Origin: Xanthobacteraceae bacterium | Lineage (GTDB): Bacteria > Pseudomonadota > Alphaproteobacteria > Rhizobiales > Xanthobacteraceae | Direction of reading: 5' to 3' | DNA length: 64,000 bases | Assembly (NCBI GenBank): GCA_031291445.1 | Contig: JARLJA010000147.1 | Coordinates: 32,425 to 96,424 of the forward strand | In this document: positions 36,182 through 48,507 of the stretch, piece after piece | How positions within the stretch are numbered: position 1 is the stretch's first letter | Layout of the letters: each line of letters starts with the position of its first letter | The notes under the pieces: generated by a model | Database searches by the model: none | Seen by the model: only the letters and a program-made list of their open reading frames with translations | What the model was told of the DNA's origin: nothing | Translations under genes and position numbers: made by a program

Positions 36182-37371
36182 TGTCTGAACAATCGCTGCG
36201 CAACTTCACCATCAATTTCGGGCCGCAGCATCCGGCGGCCCACGGCGTGCTGCGCCTGGTGCTCGAGCTCGACGGCGAAGTGGTCGAGCGGGTCGATCCG
36301 CATATCGGCCTCCTGCACCGCGGCACCGAGAAGCTGATCGAGCAGAAGACCTACCTGCAGGCGATCCCGTATTTCGACCGGCTCGACTACGTCGCGCCGA
36401 TGAACCAGGAGCACGCCTTCTGCCTCGCGGCGGAGCGCCTGCTCGGCATCACGGTGCCGCGGCGCGGCAGCCTGATTCGCGTGCTCTATTGCGAGATCGG
36501 CCGCATCCTGTCCCATCTCCTCAACGTCACCACCCAGGCGATGGACGTCGGCGCGCTCACCCCGCCGCTGTGGGGCTTCGAGGAGCGCGAGAAGCTGATG
36601 GTGTTCTACGAGCGCGCCTCCGGCAGCCGCATGCACGCGGCCTTCTTCCGCATCGGCGGCGTCCACCAGGACCTGCCGAAGCAGCTGATCGACGATATCG
36701 AGGCGTGGTGCGATCCGTTCCTGCGGGTGGTCGACGACCTCGAGCGGCTCCTGACCGACAACCGCATCTTCAAGCAGCGCAACGTCGACATCGGCGTGGT
36801 TTCGCTGGCGCAGGCGTGGGAATGGGGCTTCTCCGGCGTCATGGTGCGCGGCTCAGGTGCGTCCTGGGACCTGCGCAAGGCGCAGCCTTACGAGTGCTAC
36901 GCCGAAATGGATTTCGACATCCCGATCGGCAAGAACGGCGACTGCTACGACCGCTACTGCATCCGGGTCGAGGAGATGCGCCAGTCGGTGCGCATCATGA
37001 AGCAGTGCATCGCCAAGCTGCGCGCGCCCGACGGGCAGGGGCCGGTCGCGGTCGAGGACCACAAGATCTTCCCGCCGCGACGTGGCCAGATGAAGCGCTC
37101 GATGGAAGCGCTGATCCACCACTTCAAGCTCTACACCGAAGGCTTCCACGTCCCCGCCGGCGAGGTCTACGCCGCGGTCGAGGCGCCGAAGGGCGAGTTC
37201 GGCGTGTTCCTGGTCGCCGACGGCAGCAATAAACCCTACAAGTGCAAGATCCGCGCACCGGGTTTCGCCCATCTCCAGGCCATGGACTTCATCAGCCGGG
37301 GCCATCTGCTCGCCGACGTGTCGGCGATCCTGGGATCGCTCGACATCGTGTTCGGCGAGGTCGACAGGTGA
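36181..37371 (+). CDS. nuoD: NADH-quinone oxidoreductase subunit D
   Basis: The 396-aa 49-kDa subunit forms the quinone pocket with NuoB. It has [21 protein letters not shown] at the N-terminus (quinone-binding His), [34 protein letters not shown] and the C-terminal [25 protein letters not shown]. The NuoD arginine that follows the HPAAHG region is methylated in mitochondria by NDUFAF7. The stop overlaps the GTG start of the FkbM methyltransferase gene. Confidence 0.96.
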   Translation: MSEQSLRNFTINFGPQHPAAHGVLRLVLELDGEVVERVDPHIGLLHRGTEKLIEQKTYLQAIPYFDRLDYVAPMNQEHAFCLAAERLLGITVPRRGSLIRVLYCEIGRILSHLLNVTTQAMDVGALTPPLWGFEEREKLMVFYERASGSRMHAAFFRIGGVHQDLPKQLIDDIEAWCDPFLRVVDDLERLLTDNRIFKQRNVDIGVVSLAQAWEWGFSGVMVRGSGASWDLRKAQPYECYAEMDFDIPIGKNGDCYDRYCIRVEEMRQSVRIMKQCIAKLRAPDGQGPVAVEDHKIFPPRRGQMKRSMEALIHHFKLYTEGFHVPAGEVYAAVEAPKGEFGVFLVADGSNKPYKCKIRAPGFAHLQAMDFISRGHLLADVSAILGSLDIVFGEVDR

Positions 37372-38336
37372 TCGCGCAGGCTCCCATCCGGTTTGACCGG
37401 GCGACGGGCGTCCTCGAGGGGACGAACGCGTGGGAGCGGCTTGCGGCGATGACGCTGGTGGCGGGGACCAGGGTGTCCTCCCATTTCTCGTACCGCGGCT
37501 ACAACGGCTGCGCCAACCTGCTGCGCCGGGCGCTGCCGGCGCGCGACATCGACGTCACGCTCAATCCTGACGCGGTGTTCGCGTTTCCCTATGGGGACGG
37601 CTACTGGAGCAAGCTGCTCCATGTCGGCTACGTCTACGAGCAGGAGCTCGAGCTGCTGTTCCTCGGTTCGCGCGACATCGGCTACACGCTGATCGATTGC
37701 GGCGCCAATTACGGCTACTGGTCGGTTCTGGTCTCCTCCAGGCCGTTCGGCGCCCACCGGGCGATCGCGATCGAGCCGTCGTCGGGCAATTTTCCGAAGC
37801 TGCAGAACAATGCCCGGCTCAACGGCAACCGCTTCGAGGCGATGCGCTGCGCGATCGGCGCGACCCGCGGCGTCGCGCGGCTGTCGGGCACCAAGCACGA
37901 GGCGCTGAGCATCGTGGGCCACGATGGCGGCGAGGAAGTGCCGGTGATCGCTCTCGACAACCTGATCGATGACGGCACGATCGCCGCGACCGGGACCTAC
38001 CTCGTCAAGCTCGACGTCGAGGGCGTGGAGGTCGAGGCCATCAAGGGCGGCGCGCGGCTGCTGCAGACCGATACCATGCTGCTGTGCGAGGAGCACGGCT
38101 CCGACCGCCATCACGGCGTGTCGCGCTTCATCCTGGGCAGCACGCCGATGAAGCTGTTCATCTATGACCCGGCGAGCGCGCGATTCGAGCCGGTGACCGA
38201 GCTGTCGATCCTCGACCGCATCAAGGTCGCGACCAATATCGGATACAACGTGTTCGCGACGTCGAGCGCGTTCTGGGTCGATCACATCGGCTCCCTGAAC
38301 GCGAGCAACGCCCGCAAGGCCCATCGAGAGACGTAA
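37368..38336 (+). CDS. FkbM family SAM-dependent methyltransferase inside the nuo operon
   Basis: The 322-aa protein starts at a GTG overlapping the nuoD stop (GTGA), so it is translationally coupled to it. Its SAM-binding motif is [14 protein letters not shown] (DxGAxxG), followed by [21 protein letters not shown]; the FkbM core continues with [16 protein letters not shown]. Four bp separate its stop from nuoE. The target is unknown. A role in modifying a complex I subunit is possible, but most FkbM proteins methylate sugars or small molecules. Its codon use matches the neighbours, so it is not obviously a recent insert. Confidence 0.85.
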   Translation: MIAQAPIRFDRATGVLEGTNAWERLAAMTLVAGTRVSSHFSYRGYNGCANLLRRALPARDIDVTLNPDAVFAFPYGDGYWSKLLHVGYVYEQELELLFLGSRDIGYTLIDCGANYGYWSVLVSSRPFGAHRAIAIEPSSGNFPKLQNNARLNGNRFEAMRCAIGATRGVARLSGTKHEALSIVGHDGGEEVPVIALDNLIDDGTIAATGTYLVKLDVEGVEVEAIKGGARLLQTDTMLLCEEHGSDRHHGVSRFILGSTPMKLFIYDPASARFEPVTELSILDRIKVATNIGYNVFATSSAFWVDHIGSLNASNARKAHRET

Positions 38337-38340
38337 GATC

Positions 38341-38966
38341 ATGTCCGTTCGCCGCCTGGCACCGAAAGAACTGCAGCCCGCGAGCTTCGAGTTCACCGCG
38401 GAAAACCTCGCCTGGGCAAAGGCCCAGATCGCGAAGTATCCGGAAGGCCGCCAGGCCTCGGCGGTGATTCCGATCCTGTGGAAGGTGCAGGAGCAGCACG
38501 ACGGCTGGGTGTCGGAGCCGGCGATCCGCGCCGTGGCCGACCTGCTCGCCATGCCCTATGTCCGGGTGCTCGAGATCGCGACCTTCTACACCATGTTCCA
38601 GCTGCAGCCGGTGGGCCGGAAGGCCCACGTGCAGGTCTGCGGCACCACGCCGTGCCGGCTGCGCGGCGCCGGCGACCTGATCTCGGCCTGCCAGCACCGC
38701 ATCCATCACGATCCGTTCCAGCTCTCGGCCGACGGCGACTTCAGCTGGGAAGAGGTGGAGTGCCTGGGCGCCTGCGTCAACGCGCCGATGATGATGATCG
38801 GCAAGGACACTTACGAGGACCTGACGGTGGAGAGCTTCACCAAGGTGCTGGACGGGTTCGCCGCCGGAAATCCGCCGAAGCCGGGACCGCAGAGCGGCCG
38901 CCAGTTCTCCGCGCCGGCCACCGGGCCGAACACGCTCAAGGACGTCACTGCGAAGGACAAAGTGTG

Positions 38967-38967
<1 letters not shown>
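38341..38967 (+). CDS. nuoE: NADH-quinone oxidoreductase subunit E
   Basis: The 208-aa 24-kDa subunit of the NADH module binds a [2Fe-2S] cluster (N1a). Cys ligands are in [11 protein letters not shown] and [15 protein letters not shown]. It has a Pro/Gly-rich C-terminal tail. It partners NuoF. The TGA overlaps the nuoF ATG at 38967 (TGATG). Confidence 0.95.
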
Positions 38968-40286
<1,319 letters not shown>

Positions 40287-40363
40287 CAACAATGGCGCAG
40301 CATATGGTTGCGGCGGTCGTGGGCGGTGGCCACGGCGGGCAAGCTTGAGGATCGCGTGAGGCC

Positions 40364-42439
40364 ATGACGAAGCTTCTGATCGACGGCAAGGAAGTCGACG
40401 TTCCCGCGGACTACACGCTGCTCCAGGCGTGCGAGGCGGCCGGCGCCGAAATTCCGCGTTTCTGCTACCACGAGCGCCTGTCCATCGCCGGCAACTGCCG
40501 GATGTGCCTGGTCGAGGTGAAGGGGTCGCCCAAGCCGGTGGCGAGCTGCGCCTGGGGCGTGCGCGACTGCCGGCCGGGGCCCAACGGCGAGCTGCCGTCG
40601 GTGTCGACCCGTTCGCCGATGGTCAAGAAGGCGCGCGAAGGCGTGATGGAATTCCTGCTGATCAACCATCCGCTGGACTGCCCGATCTGCGACCAGGGCG
40701 GCGAGTGCGACCTGCAGGACCAGGCGATGGGCTACGGCGTCGATTCGAGCCGGTTCGCCGAGAACAAGCGCGCCGTGGAGGACAAGTATCTCGGGGCGCT
40801 GGTCAAGACCTCGATGACCCGCTGCATCCAGTGCACCCGTTGCGTGCGCTTCTCGACCGAGATCTGCGGCGTGCCGGAAATGGGCGCGACCGGCCGTGGC
40901 GAGGACATGGAGATCACCACCTACCTCGAAAGCGCGCTGAGCTCGGAGCTGCAGGGCAACCTGGTCGACATCTGCCCGGTGGGCGCGCTGACGTCCAAGC
41001 CCTACGCCTTCGCGGCGCGGCCGTGGGAGCTCGGCAAGACCCAGTCCATCGACGTGATGGACGCGGTCGGCTCCAACATCCGAGTCGATACCCGCGGTCG
41101 CGAGGTGATGCGAATCCTGCCGCGGGTCAACGAGGCGGTGAACGAGGAGTGGATCTCCGACAAGACCCGCCACGTCGTCGACGGACTGCGCACCCAGCGG
41201 CTCGACCGGCCTTATATCCGCGAGAGCGGCAAGCTGCGGCCGGCGTCGTGGCGGGAGGCGTTCGCCGCCATCGCCGCGCGGGTCTCGCGCTCCGACGGCC
41301 GCCGCATCGGTGCCATCGCCGGCGACCTCGCCGCGGTGGAGGAGATGTTCGCGCTGAAGGACCTTCTGGCGAAGCTCGGCTCGAGCAATCTCGCGACCGC
41401 CGCGACCGATGCCTTCGTGCCGGCGGCCGGGCGCGCGTCATACACTTTCAATCCGACCATCGCCGGCATCGAGCAGGCCGACGTGCTGCTGATCGTCGGC
41501 AGCAATCCCCGCAAGGAAGCCGCGGTGCTGAATGCGCGGATCCGCAAGCGCTGGCGCACCGGGCAGCTCAGGATCGGTGTCATCGGCGAGGCCGCCGACC
41601 TGACCTACAGGTATGACCATCTGGGCGCAGGCGCCGAGACGCTGGCGGATCTCGCCGCGGGGCGGCATTCCTTCGCCGACCTGATCAAGGGCGCCAAGGC
41701 GCCGATCGTGCTGGTCGGCGCGGCGGCGATCGCCCGCCACGACGGCGCCGCCGTGGTGGCGCAGGCGGCGAAGCTCGCGGTCGACCTCGGCGCGGTGAAG
41801 GACGGCTGGAACGGCTTCGCGGTGCTGCATCCGGCCGCCTCCAGCGTCGGTGCCCTCGACATCGGCTTCACGCCGGGGCAGGGCGGGCTCAACGTCGCGC
41901 AGATGACCACCTTCGGCACCCTCGACGTGCTGTTCCTGCTCGGCGCCGACGAGGTCAAGGTCGCCGACGGCACCTTCGTGGTCTATGTCGGCACCCATGG
42001 CGACCGCGGCGCCCATCGCGCCGACGTCATCCTGCCGGGCGCCGCCTACACCGAAAAGACCGGCATCTACGTCAACACCGAGGGTCGCGTGCAGATCGCC
42101 AACCGCGCCGGCTTCCCGCCCGGCGACGCGCGCGAGGACTGGGCCATTTTCCGCGCGCTGTCGGACGTGCTCGGCAGGAAGCTGCCCTACGATTCGCTGC
42201 CGGCGCTGCGGCAGGCGATCTTCAAGGCGGCGCCGCACCTGATGCGCGTCGACCAGATCGAGCCGGCGGACGCCGCCGCCGTGCAGGCGCTCGCGGGGCG
42301 AAGCGGCACCGTCGAGAAGGTCGCCTTCAAGAGCCCGGTGCAGGATTTCTACATGACCAACCCGATCGCGCGCGCGTCCGCGGTGATGGCCGAATGCTCG
42401 CGGCTGGCATCGGCGCGCGTCCTGACGGCAGCGGAGTAA
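40364..42439 (+). CDS. nuoG: NADH-quinone oxidoreductase subunit G
   Basis: The 691-aa 75-kDa subunit carries most iron-sulfur clusters of the electron path. The [2Fe-2S] ligands are in [18 protein letters not shown] and CAWG, the His/Cys ligands of N5 in [19 protein letters not shown], and N4 in [17 protein letters not shown] molybdopterin-oxidoreductase-like domain without a cofactor site follows. The start follows a GAGGATCGCGTGAGG region. Four bp separate its stop from nuoH. Confidence 0.95.
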   Translation: MTKLLIDGKEVDVPADYTLLQACEAAGAEIPRFCYHERLSIAGNCRMCLVEVKGSPKPVASCAWGVRDCRPGPNGELPSVSTRSPMVKKAREGVMEFLLINHPLDCPICDQGGECDLQDQAMGYGVDSSRFAENKRAVEDKYLGALVKTSMTRCIQCTRCVRFSTEICGVPEMGATGRGEDMEITTYLESALSSELQGNLVDICPVGALTSKPYAFAARPWELGKTQSIDVMDAVGSNIRVDTRGREVMRILPRVNEAVNEEWISDKTRHVVDGLRTQRLDRPYIRESGKLRPASWREAFAAIAARVSRSDGRRIGAIAGDLAAVEEMFALKDLLAKLGSSNLATAATDAFVPAAGRASYTFNPTIAGIEQADVLLIVGSNPRKEAAVLNARIRKRWRTGQLRIGVIGEAADLTYRYDHLGAGAETLADLAAGRHSFADLIKGAKAPIVLVGAAAIARHDGAAVVAQAAKLAVDLGAVKDGWNGFAVLHPAASSVGALDIGFTPGQGGLNVAQMTTFGTLDVLFLLGADEVKVADGTFVVYVGTHGDRGAHRADVILPGAAYTEKTGIYVNTEGRVQIANRAGFPPGDAREDWAIFRALSDVLGRKLPYDSLPALRQAIFKAAPHLMRVDQIEPADAAAVQALAGRSGTVEKVAFKSPVQDFYMTNPIARASAVMAECSRLASARVLTAAE

Positions 42440-42443
42440 GTCG

Positions 42444-43475
42444 ATGACCTTCGCCGAATTCTGGACCGGCTACGCGTGGCCCCTGATCGTCATCGTGGCG
42501 CAGAGCCTGCTGATGCTGGTCGTCCTGCTGATCGGGGTCGCCTACATCCTGCTCGCTGATCGCAAGATCTGGGCGGCGGTGCAGATCCGGCGCGGCCCCA
42601 ACGTGGTCGGCCCCTGGGGGCTGTTCCAGTCCTTCGCCGACCTCTTGAAGTTCGTGCTCAAGGAGCCGGTGATTCCGGCCGGCGCCAACAAGGGCGTGTT
42701 CCTGCTGGCGCCGTTGGTGTCGTGCGTGCTGGCGCTGGCCGCCTGGGCGGTGATCCCGGTCAGTCTCGGCTGGGTGATCGCCGACATCAATGTCGGGGTG
42801 CTCTACATCTTCGCGATCTCGTCGCTGTCGGTCTACGGCATCATCATGGCCGGCTGGGCGTCGAATTCGAAATACCCGTTCCTCGCGGCGCTGCGCTCGG
42901 CGGCGCAGATGGTGTCCTACGAGGTCTCGATCGGCTTCGTCATCATCGGCGTGCTGCTGTGCGTCGGCTCGCTCAACCTGTCGGCCATCGTCGAGGCGCA
43001 GAACGGCCGCTTCGGCCTGTTCGGCTGGTACTGGCTGCCGCTGTTTCCGCTGTTCGTGATCTTCTACGTCTCGGCGCTGGCGGAGACCAACCGGCCGCCG
43101 TTCGACCTGGTCGAGGCCGAGTCCGAACTGGTCGCCGGCTTCATGGTCGAATACGGCTCGACGCCGTACATGATGTTCATGCTGGGCGAATACGTCGCCA
43201 TCTGCACCATGTGCGCGATGGCCACGATCCTGTTCCTGGGCGGCTGGCTGCCGCCGTTCCCGATCGCGCCCTTCACCTGGGTGCCCGGCGTGATCTGGTT
43301 CGTGCTGAAGCTCTTCTTCATGTTCTTCCTGTTCGCGATGGCCAAGGCCATCGTGCCCCGCTATCGTTACGACCAGCTCATGCGCCTGGGCTGGAAGGTC
43401 TTCTTGCCGATCTCGCTGGTCATGGTGGTGGTGATCGCCGCCGTGCTGCAGTTCGGCGGGCTCGCGCCGAAATGA
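42444..43475 (+). CDS. nuoH: NADH-quinone oxidoreductase subunit H
   Basis: The 343-aa membrane subunit has eight or more helices and links quinone reduction to the pump arm. Family signatures are [27 protein letters not shown] (here ADRK in place of the common ERK) and [28 protein letters not shown]. The acidic residues of the latter loop face the quinone tunnel. It lies 7 bp before nuoI. Confidence 0.95.
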   Translation: MTFAEFWTGYAWPLIVIVAQSLLMLVVLLIGVAYILLADRKIWAAVQIRRGPNVVGPWGLFQSFADLLKFVLKEPVIPAGANKGVFLLAPLVSCVLALAAWAVIPVSLGWVIADINVGVLYIFAISSLSVYGIIMAGWASNSKYPFLAALRSAAQMVSYEVSIGFVIIGVLLCVGSLNLSAIVEAQNGRFGLFGWYWLPLFPLFVIFYVSALAETNRPPFDLVEAESELVAGFMVEYGSTPYMMFMLGEYVAICTMCAMATILFLGGWLPPFPIAPFTWVPGVIWFVLKLFFMFFLFAMAKAIVPRYRYDQLMRLGWKVFLPISLVMVVVIAAVLQFGGLAPK

Positions 43476-43482
43476 GGCCGTC

Positions 43483-43971
43483 ATGAGTGTTGCAACCGCT
43501 ACCCGTTCGCTGCTGCTGAAGGAGTTCGTTTCGGCGTTCTTCCTCGCCATGCGCTATTTCTTCCAGCCCAAGCCGACCCTGAACTATCCGTTCGAGAAGG
43601 GGCCGGTGTCGCCGCGCTTCCGCGGCGAGCACGCGCTGCGCCGCTACCCGAACGGCGAGGAGCGCTGCATCGCCTGCAAGCTCTGCGAGGCGGTGTGCCC
43701 GGCCCAGGCCATCACCATCGAGGCCGGCCCGCGCCGCAACGACGGCACCCGCCGCACCGTGCGCTACGACATCGACATGGTGAAGTGCATCTATTGCGGG
43801 CTGTGCCAGGAGGCATGCCCGGTCGACGCCATCGTCGAGGGGCCGAACTTCGAATTCGCGACCGAGACGCGCGAGGAGCTCTACTATGACAAGGCCAAGC
43901 TGCTCGCCAACGGCGACCGCTGGGAGCGCGAGATCGCGAGCCGCATCGCGCTCGACGCGCCGTACCGGTGA
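43483..43971 (+). CDS. nuoI: NADH-quinone oxidoreductase subunit I
   Basis: The 162-aa ferredoxin-like subunit binds two [4Fe-4S] clusters, N6a and N6b. The motifs are [16 protein letters not shown] and [16 protein letters not shown], spaced about 40 residues apart. It passes electrons from NuoG to NuoB. A 9-bp gap leads to nuoJ. Confidence 0.96.
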   Translation: MSVATATRSLLLKEFVSAFFLAMRYFFQPKPTLNYPFEKGPVSPRFRGEHALRRYPNGEERCIACKLCEAVCPAQAITIEAGPRRNDGTRRTVRYDIDMVKCIYCGLCQEACPVDAIVEGPNFEFATETREELYYDKAKLLANGDRWEREIASRIALDAPYR

Positions 43972-43980
43972 GGTGAGGGC

Positions 43981-44619
43981 ATGACGATTCCCGACCTGTT
44001 CTTCTTCCTGTTCGCGGGCATCTGCATCGCCTCCGCGGTGATGGTGATCGCCGCGCGCAACCCCGTGCATTCGGTGCTGTTCCTGATCCTGGCCTTCGTC
44101 AACGCCGCGGGCCTGTTCATGCTGCTGGGCGCCGAATTCCTCGCCATGATCCTGGTCGTGGTCTATGTCGGCGCCGTCGCGGTGCTGTTCCTGTTCGTGA
44201 TCATGATGCTCGACGTCGATTTCACCGAGCTGCGGCAGGGCTTCCTCGAATACCTTCCGGTGGGCCTGCTGATCGGCGGCATCTTCTTCTTCGAGCTGGC
44301 GCTGGTCGCCGGCGGCTGGGTGCTCAATCCGGCGGTGACCAGGTCGGTGACGGCGCCGATCGCGCCGAACGTCAGCAACGTCGAGGCGCTCGGCCTCGTG
44401 CTCTACACCCGCTACGTCCACTACTTCCAGCTCGCCGGGGCGGTGCTGCTGGTGGCCATGATCGGCGCGATCGTGCTGACGCTGCGCCACAAGGTGAGCG
44501 TCAAGCGCCAGAGCATCCCGGTGCAGAACGCGCGCTCCAAGGCCACCGCCATGGATGTCCGCAAGGTCGCCAGCGGGCAGGGCTTGCGCGACGCCGATGC
44601 TCAGGAGTGGGTGCGATGA
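43981..44619 (+). CDS. nuoJ: NADH-quinone oxidoreductase subunit J
   Basis: The 212-aa membrane subunit has five hydrophobic helices: [63 protein letters not shown], a helix near 90-110 and [14 protein letters not shown]. The [15 protein letters not shown] region is the conserved third helix with the pi-bulge of the pump. The C-terminal tail is hydrophilic. Its TGA overlaps the nuoK start. Confidence 0.94.
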   Translation: MTIPDLFFFLFAGICIASAVMVIAARNPVHSVLFLILAFVNAAGLFMLLGAEFLAMILVVVYVGAVAVLFLFVIMMLDVDFTELRQGFLEYLPVGLLIGGIFFFELALVAGGWVLNPAVTRSVTAPIAPNVSNVEALGLVLYTRYVHYFQLAGAVLLVAMIGAIVLTLRHKVSVKRQSIPVQNARSKATAMDVRKVASGQGLRDADAQEWVR

Positions 44620-44924
44620 TGGTCGGTCTCGGGCACTATCTGGTGGTCGCCGCGATCCTGTTCACGCTCGGGATCCTCGGCATCTTCCTCAATCGCAAGA
44701 ACGTCATCATCATCCTGATGTCGGTCGAGCTGATCCTGCTCGCCGTCAACATCAACCTGGTGGCGTTCTCGTCGTTCCTCAACGACATCGTGGGGCAGGT
44801 GTTCGCGCTGCTGGTGCTGACGGTCGCGGCGGCGGAAGCGGCGATCGGGCTGGCCGTGCTGGTGGTGTTCTATCGCAACCGCGGCTCGATCGCGGTCGAA
44901 GACATCAATCTGATGAAGGGCTGA
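44616..44924 (+). CDS. nuoK: NADH-quinone oxidoreductase subunit K
   Basis: The 102-aa subunit has three helices with the two conserved membrane Glu: the [17 protein letters not shown] helix and [24 protein letters not shown] chose the ATG at 44616 because AGGAG lies 9 nt upstream; the next codon is also ATG. It overlaps nuoJ by 4 bp and lies 7 bp before nuoL. Confidence 0.95.
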   Translation: MMVGLGHYLVVAAILFTLGILGIFLNRKNVIIILMSVELILLAVNINLVAFSSFLNDIVGQVFALLVLTVAAAEAAIGLAVLVVFYRNRGSIAVEDINLMKG

Positions 44925-44931
44925 CGGGCAG

Positions 44932-46992
44932 ATGATTCAGGCGATTGTTTTCCTGCCGCTCCTCGGCGCGGTTCTCGCGGGGCTGATCGCGCTGTTCGGG
45001 GCGCATGCGCGCCACCCGAGCGGCGACGACATGGAGCACGGCGACCACGGCCATGCGGTCGACGGCCACGCTATGGCCGCGACGCACGACGACGGCCACG
45101 GCCACGACGATCACGCGGTCGAGCCGCCGGCGGCCGGCTCCCGGACCGCCGAGGTCGTCACCACCGTGCTGCTGCTGGCGGCGGCGGCGCTGTCCTGGGT
45201 CACGTTCGTCGACGTCGGCTTCTCCCACCACGACGTGCGCCTGGCGCTGTTGCCGTGGATCAGCTCCGGCGACCTCCAGGTCGCCTGGACCCTGCGGGTC
45301 GACACCCTGACCGCGGTCATGCTGGTGGTGGTGACGACGGTGTCGTCGCTCGTGCATCTCTACTCGATCGGCTACATGCACGAAGATCCGTGCCGGCCGC
45401 GGTTCATGGCCTACCTGTCGCTGTTCACCTTCGCCATGCTAATGCTGGTGACCGCCGACAACCTGGTGCAGATGTTCTTCGGCTGGGAAGGCGTCGGTCT
45501 CGCTAGCTACCTGCTGATCGGTTTCTGGTTCCAGAAGCCCTCCGCCAATGCCGCCGCCATCAAGGCCTTCGTGGTGAACCGGGTCGGCGATTTCGGCTTC
45601 GCGCTTGGCATCTTCGCGATCTTCGCGCTGGTGGGGTCGACCGATTTCGACACCATCTTCGCCGCGGCTCCCGGCCTGACCGGCAAGACCATCCCCTTCT
45701 TCGGCTGGCAGGCCGACGCGCTGACCCTGACCTGCCTGCTGCTGTTCATGGGCGCGATGGGCAAGTCGGCCCAGTTCCTACTGCACACCTGGTTGCCGGA
45801 CGCCATGGAAGGCCCGACGCCGGTGTCCGCCCTGATCCATGCCGCGACCATGGTCACCGCCGGGGTCTTCATGGTGGCGCGGCTGTCGCCGCTGTTCGAG
45901 CTGGCGCCCACGGCCCAGGCCTTCGTGATGTTCATCGGCGCCACCACCGCGTTCTTCGCCGCCACCGTCGGCCTGGTGCAGAACGACATCAAGCGCATCG
46001 TCGCCTACTCGACCTGTTCGCAGCTCGGCTACATGTTCGTGGCGATGGGGGCGGGGGCGTATTCGGTGGGCATCTTCCACCTCTTCACCCATGCCTTCTT
46101 CAAGGCGCTGTTGTTCCTCGGCTCGGGCTCGGTGATCCACGCCATGCATCATGAGCAGGACATCCGCAACATGGGCGGGCTGATGCGCAAGATCCCCTTC
46201 ACCTTCTTCATGATGTGTGTCGGCACCCTGGCGCTGACCGGCTTCCCGCTGTTCGCCGGCTACTTCTCCAAGGACGCGATCATCGAGTCGGCCTACGCCG
46301 CCCACAATCCGTTCGCGTCCTACGCCTTCCTGCTGACCGTGGTCGCCGCCGGCATGACCTCGTTCTATTCGTGGCGGCTGGTGTTCAAGACCTTCCTCGG
46401 CGAGCCGCACGATCAGCATCACTACGACGAAGCCCACGAGAGCCCGCTGGTGATGCTGATCCCGCTCGGCGTGCTGGCGTTGGGATCGATTCTCGCCGGC
46501 CTGCCGTTCAAGGAGCTGTTCGCCGGGCACCACGTCGAGGAGTTCTTCCGCGAGTCGCTGAAGATGAATCCGCAGATCATCGAGCACATGGAAGAGATTC
46601 CGCAGTGGGCGAGCCTGCTGCCGACGGTGATGATGGTGATGGGGCTGCTGGTGGCGATCCAGTTCTACATCCGCCGTCCGTACCTGCCGGTCGAGCTCGC
46701 CAGCCAGCACAAGCTGCTTTACGAATTCCTGCTCAACAAGTGGTACTTCGACGAGCTCTATGACGCCGTGCTGGTCAGGCCGACCAAGTGGCTCGGCCGC
46801 TTCCTGTGGAAGAAGGGCGACGGCCTCGTCATCGACGGCTTCGGCCCCGACGGGGTATCGGCCCGGGTGCTCGACGTCACCCGCGCCGCGGTCCGGCTGC
46901 AGACCGGCTATCTCTATCACTATGCCTTCGCGATGCTGATCGGCGTCGCCGGCCTCGTCACCTGGTTCATGTTCGGTCTTGGGGGCCAATAA
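44932..46992 (+). CDS. nuoL: NADH-quinone oxidoreductase subunit L, with a His-rich loop
   Basis: The 686-aa antiporter-like subunit is the distal proton channel with the long lateral helix. Conserved segments are [49 protein letters not shown] and the C-terminal helices. Between the first and second membrane helices (about residues 25-61) is an insertion with ten His among many Asp and Gly, a likely metal-binding loop that other complex I subunits here lack. Its TAA overlaps the nuoM ATG. Confidence 0.96.
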   Translation: MIQAIVFLPLLGAVLAGLIALFGAHARHPSGDDMEHGDHGHAVDGHAMAATHDDGHGHDDHAVEPPAAGSRTAEVVTTVLLLAAAALSWVTFVDVGFSHHDVRLALLPWISSGDLQVAWTLRVDTLTAVMLVVVTTVSSLVHLYSIGYMHEDPCRPRFMAYLSLFTFAMLMLVTADNLVQMFFGWEGVGLASYLLIGFWFQKPSANAAAIKAFVVNRVGDFGFALGIFAIFALVGSTDFDTIFAAAPGLTGKTIPFFGWQADALTLTCLLLFMGAMGKSAQFLLHTWLPDAMEGPTPVSALIHAATMVTAGVFMVARLSPLFELAPTAQAFVMFIGATTAFFAATVGLVQNDIKRIVAYSTCSQLGYMFVAMGAGAYSVGIFHLFTHAFFKALLFLGSGSVIHAMHHEQDIRNMGGLMRKIPFTFFMMCVGTLALTGFPLFAGYFSKDAIIESAYAAHNPFASYAFLLTVVAAGMTSFYSWRLVFKTFLGEPHDQHHYDEAHESPLVMLIPLGVLALGSILAGLPFKELFAGHHVEEFFRESLKMNPQIIEHMEEIPQWASLLPTVMMVMGLLVAIQFYIRRPYLPVELASQHKLLYEFLLNKWYFDELYDAVLVRPTKWLGRFLWKKGDGLVIDGFGPDGVSARVLDVTRAAVRLQTGYLYHYAFAMLIGVAGLVTWFMFGLGGQ

Positions 46993-48497
46993 TGACAACC
47001 TGGCCCATTCTCTCGGTCGTCACCTTCCTGCCGGTGCTCGGCGCCGTGCTGGTCTATCTCAGCCGCGGCGACGACGAGCCGGCGCGGCGCAACGCGCGCT
47101 GGATCGCGCTGTGGACCACGCTGATCACCTTCGCGGTATCGGTGATCCTGGTGCTGCGCTTCGATCCCGCGCAACCCGGCTTCCAGTTCGTGGAGCAGGC
47201 TCCGTGGCTGTCGAGCACCATCAACTACCACATGGGCGTCGACGGCATTTCGCTGCCCTTCGTGATCCTGACCACGGCGCTGATGCCGTTCTGCATCCTG
47301 GCCAGCTGGAAGTCGGTCACGGTGCGGGTGCGCGAATACATGATGGCGTTCCTGGTGCTGGAAACGCTGATGGTGGGCACCTTCTCGGCGCTCGACCTGG
47401 TGCTGTTCTACCTGTTCTTCGAGGGTGGCCTGATCCCGATGTTCCTGATCATCGGGGTGTGGGGCGGACCGCGCCGGGTCTATGCCAGCTTCAAGTTCTT
47501 CCTCTACACGCTGCTCGGCTCGGTGCTGATGCTGCTGGCGGTGATGGCGCTGTACTGGAACGCCGGCACCACCGACATTCCGACCCTGATGCACACCGCG
47601 GTGCCGCGCTCGCTGCAGACCTGGGCGTGGCTGGCCTTCTTCGCGTCGTTCGCGGTCAAGATGCCGATGTGGCCGGTGCATACCTGGCTGCCCGACGCCC
47701 ACGTCGAGGCGCCGACGGCGGGGTCGGTGATTCTCGCCGCCATCCTGCTCAAGATGGGCGGTTACGGCTTCCTGCGGTTCTCGCTGCCGATGTTCCCGCT
47801 GGCGTCGCACGACTTCGCGCCGCTGGTCTACACCCTGTCGGTGATCGCGATCGTCTACACCTCGCTGGTCGCGCTGATGCAGGAAGACATCAAGAAGCTG
47901 ATCGCCTATTCGTCGGTGGCCCACATGGGATTCGTCACCATGGGCATCTTCGCCGGGACCATGCAGGGCGTCTCCGGCGGCGTGTTCCAGATGGTGTCGC
48001 ACGGCATCGTGTCGGGCGCGCTGTTCCTCTGCGTCGGCGTGGTCTACGACCGTCTCCACACCCGCGAGATCGCCGCCTATGGCGGCCTCGTCAACCGCAT
48101 GCCGCTCTATGCCTTCGTGTTCATGGTCTTCACCATGGCCAATGTCGGGCTGCCCGGCACCTCCGGCTTCGTCGGCGAGTTCCTGACGCTGCTCGGCACC
48201 TTCAAGGTCAGCGTGCGCACGGCCACTTTCGCCACCCTCGGCGTGATCCTGTCGGCGGCCTACGCGCTGTGGCTCTACCGCAAGGTGATCTTCGGCGTGC
48301 TCGACAAGCCGAGCCTGGCGGGGATCAAGGACCTCACCTTGCGCGAAGGCATCATCCTGTTGCCGCTGGTGGTGCTGACCATCCTGTTCGGCGTCTACCC
48401 CAAGCCGGTGCTCGACATGTCGCAGGCATCCGTGCAGCAACTCGTTACCAACTACAGCCAGGCGATCGGGGTCGTGAAAGCGGCCGCGTTGCCATGA
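46992..48497 (+). CDS. nuoM: NADH-quinone oxidoreductase subunit M
   Basis: The 501-aa antiporter-like proton channel has about 14 helices. Signature stretches are [73 protein letters not shown] and [14 protein letters not shown], with the Lys and Glu of the proton path. The start at 46992 overlaps the nuoL stop (TAATG). A 10-bp gap leads to nuoN. Confidence 0.96.
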   Translation: MTTWPILSVVTFLPVLGAVLVYLSRGDDEPARRNARWIALWTTLITFAVSVILVLRFDPAQPGFQFVEQAPWLSSTINYHMGVDGISLPFVILTTALMPFCILASWKSVTVRVREYMMAFLVLETLMVGTFSALDLVLFYLFFEGGLIPMFLIIGVWGGPRRVYASFKFFLYTLLGSVLMLLAVMALYWNAGTTDIPTLMHTAVPRSLQTWAWLAFFASFAVKMPMWPVHTWLPDAHVEAPTAGSVILAAILLKMGGYGFLRFSLPMFPLASHDFAPLVYTLSVIAIVYTSLVALMQEDIKKLIAYSSVAHMGFVTMGIFAGTMQGVSGGVFQMVSHGIVSGALFLCVGVVYDRLHTREIAAYGGLVNRMPLYAFVFMVFTMANVGLPGTSGFVGEFLTLLGTFKVSVRTATFATLGVILSAAYALWLYRKVIFGVLDKPSLAGIKDLTLREGIILLPLVVLTILFGVYPKPVLDMSQASVQQLVTNYSQAIGVVKAAALP

Positions 48498-48507
48498 TCG
48501 TCACGGG

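Noticed and set aside
40292..40348. 18-codon ORF (MAQHMVAAVV...) in the nuoF-nuoG gap
   Set aside because: Too short, low-complexity Gly/Ala/His composition, and no convincing ribosome site; the gap may simply be leader sequence for nuoG.
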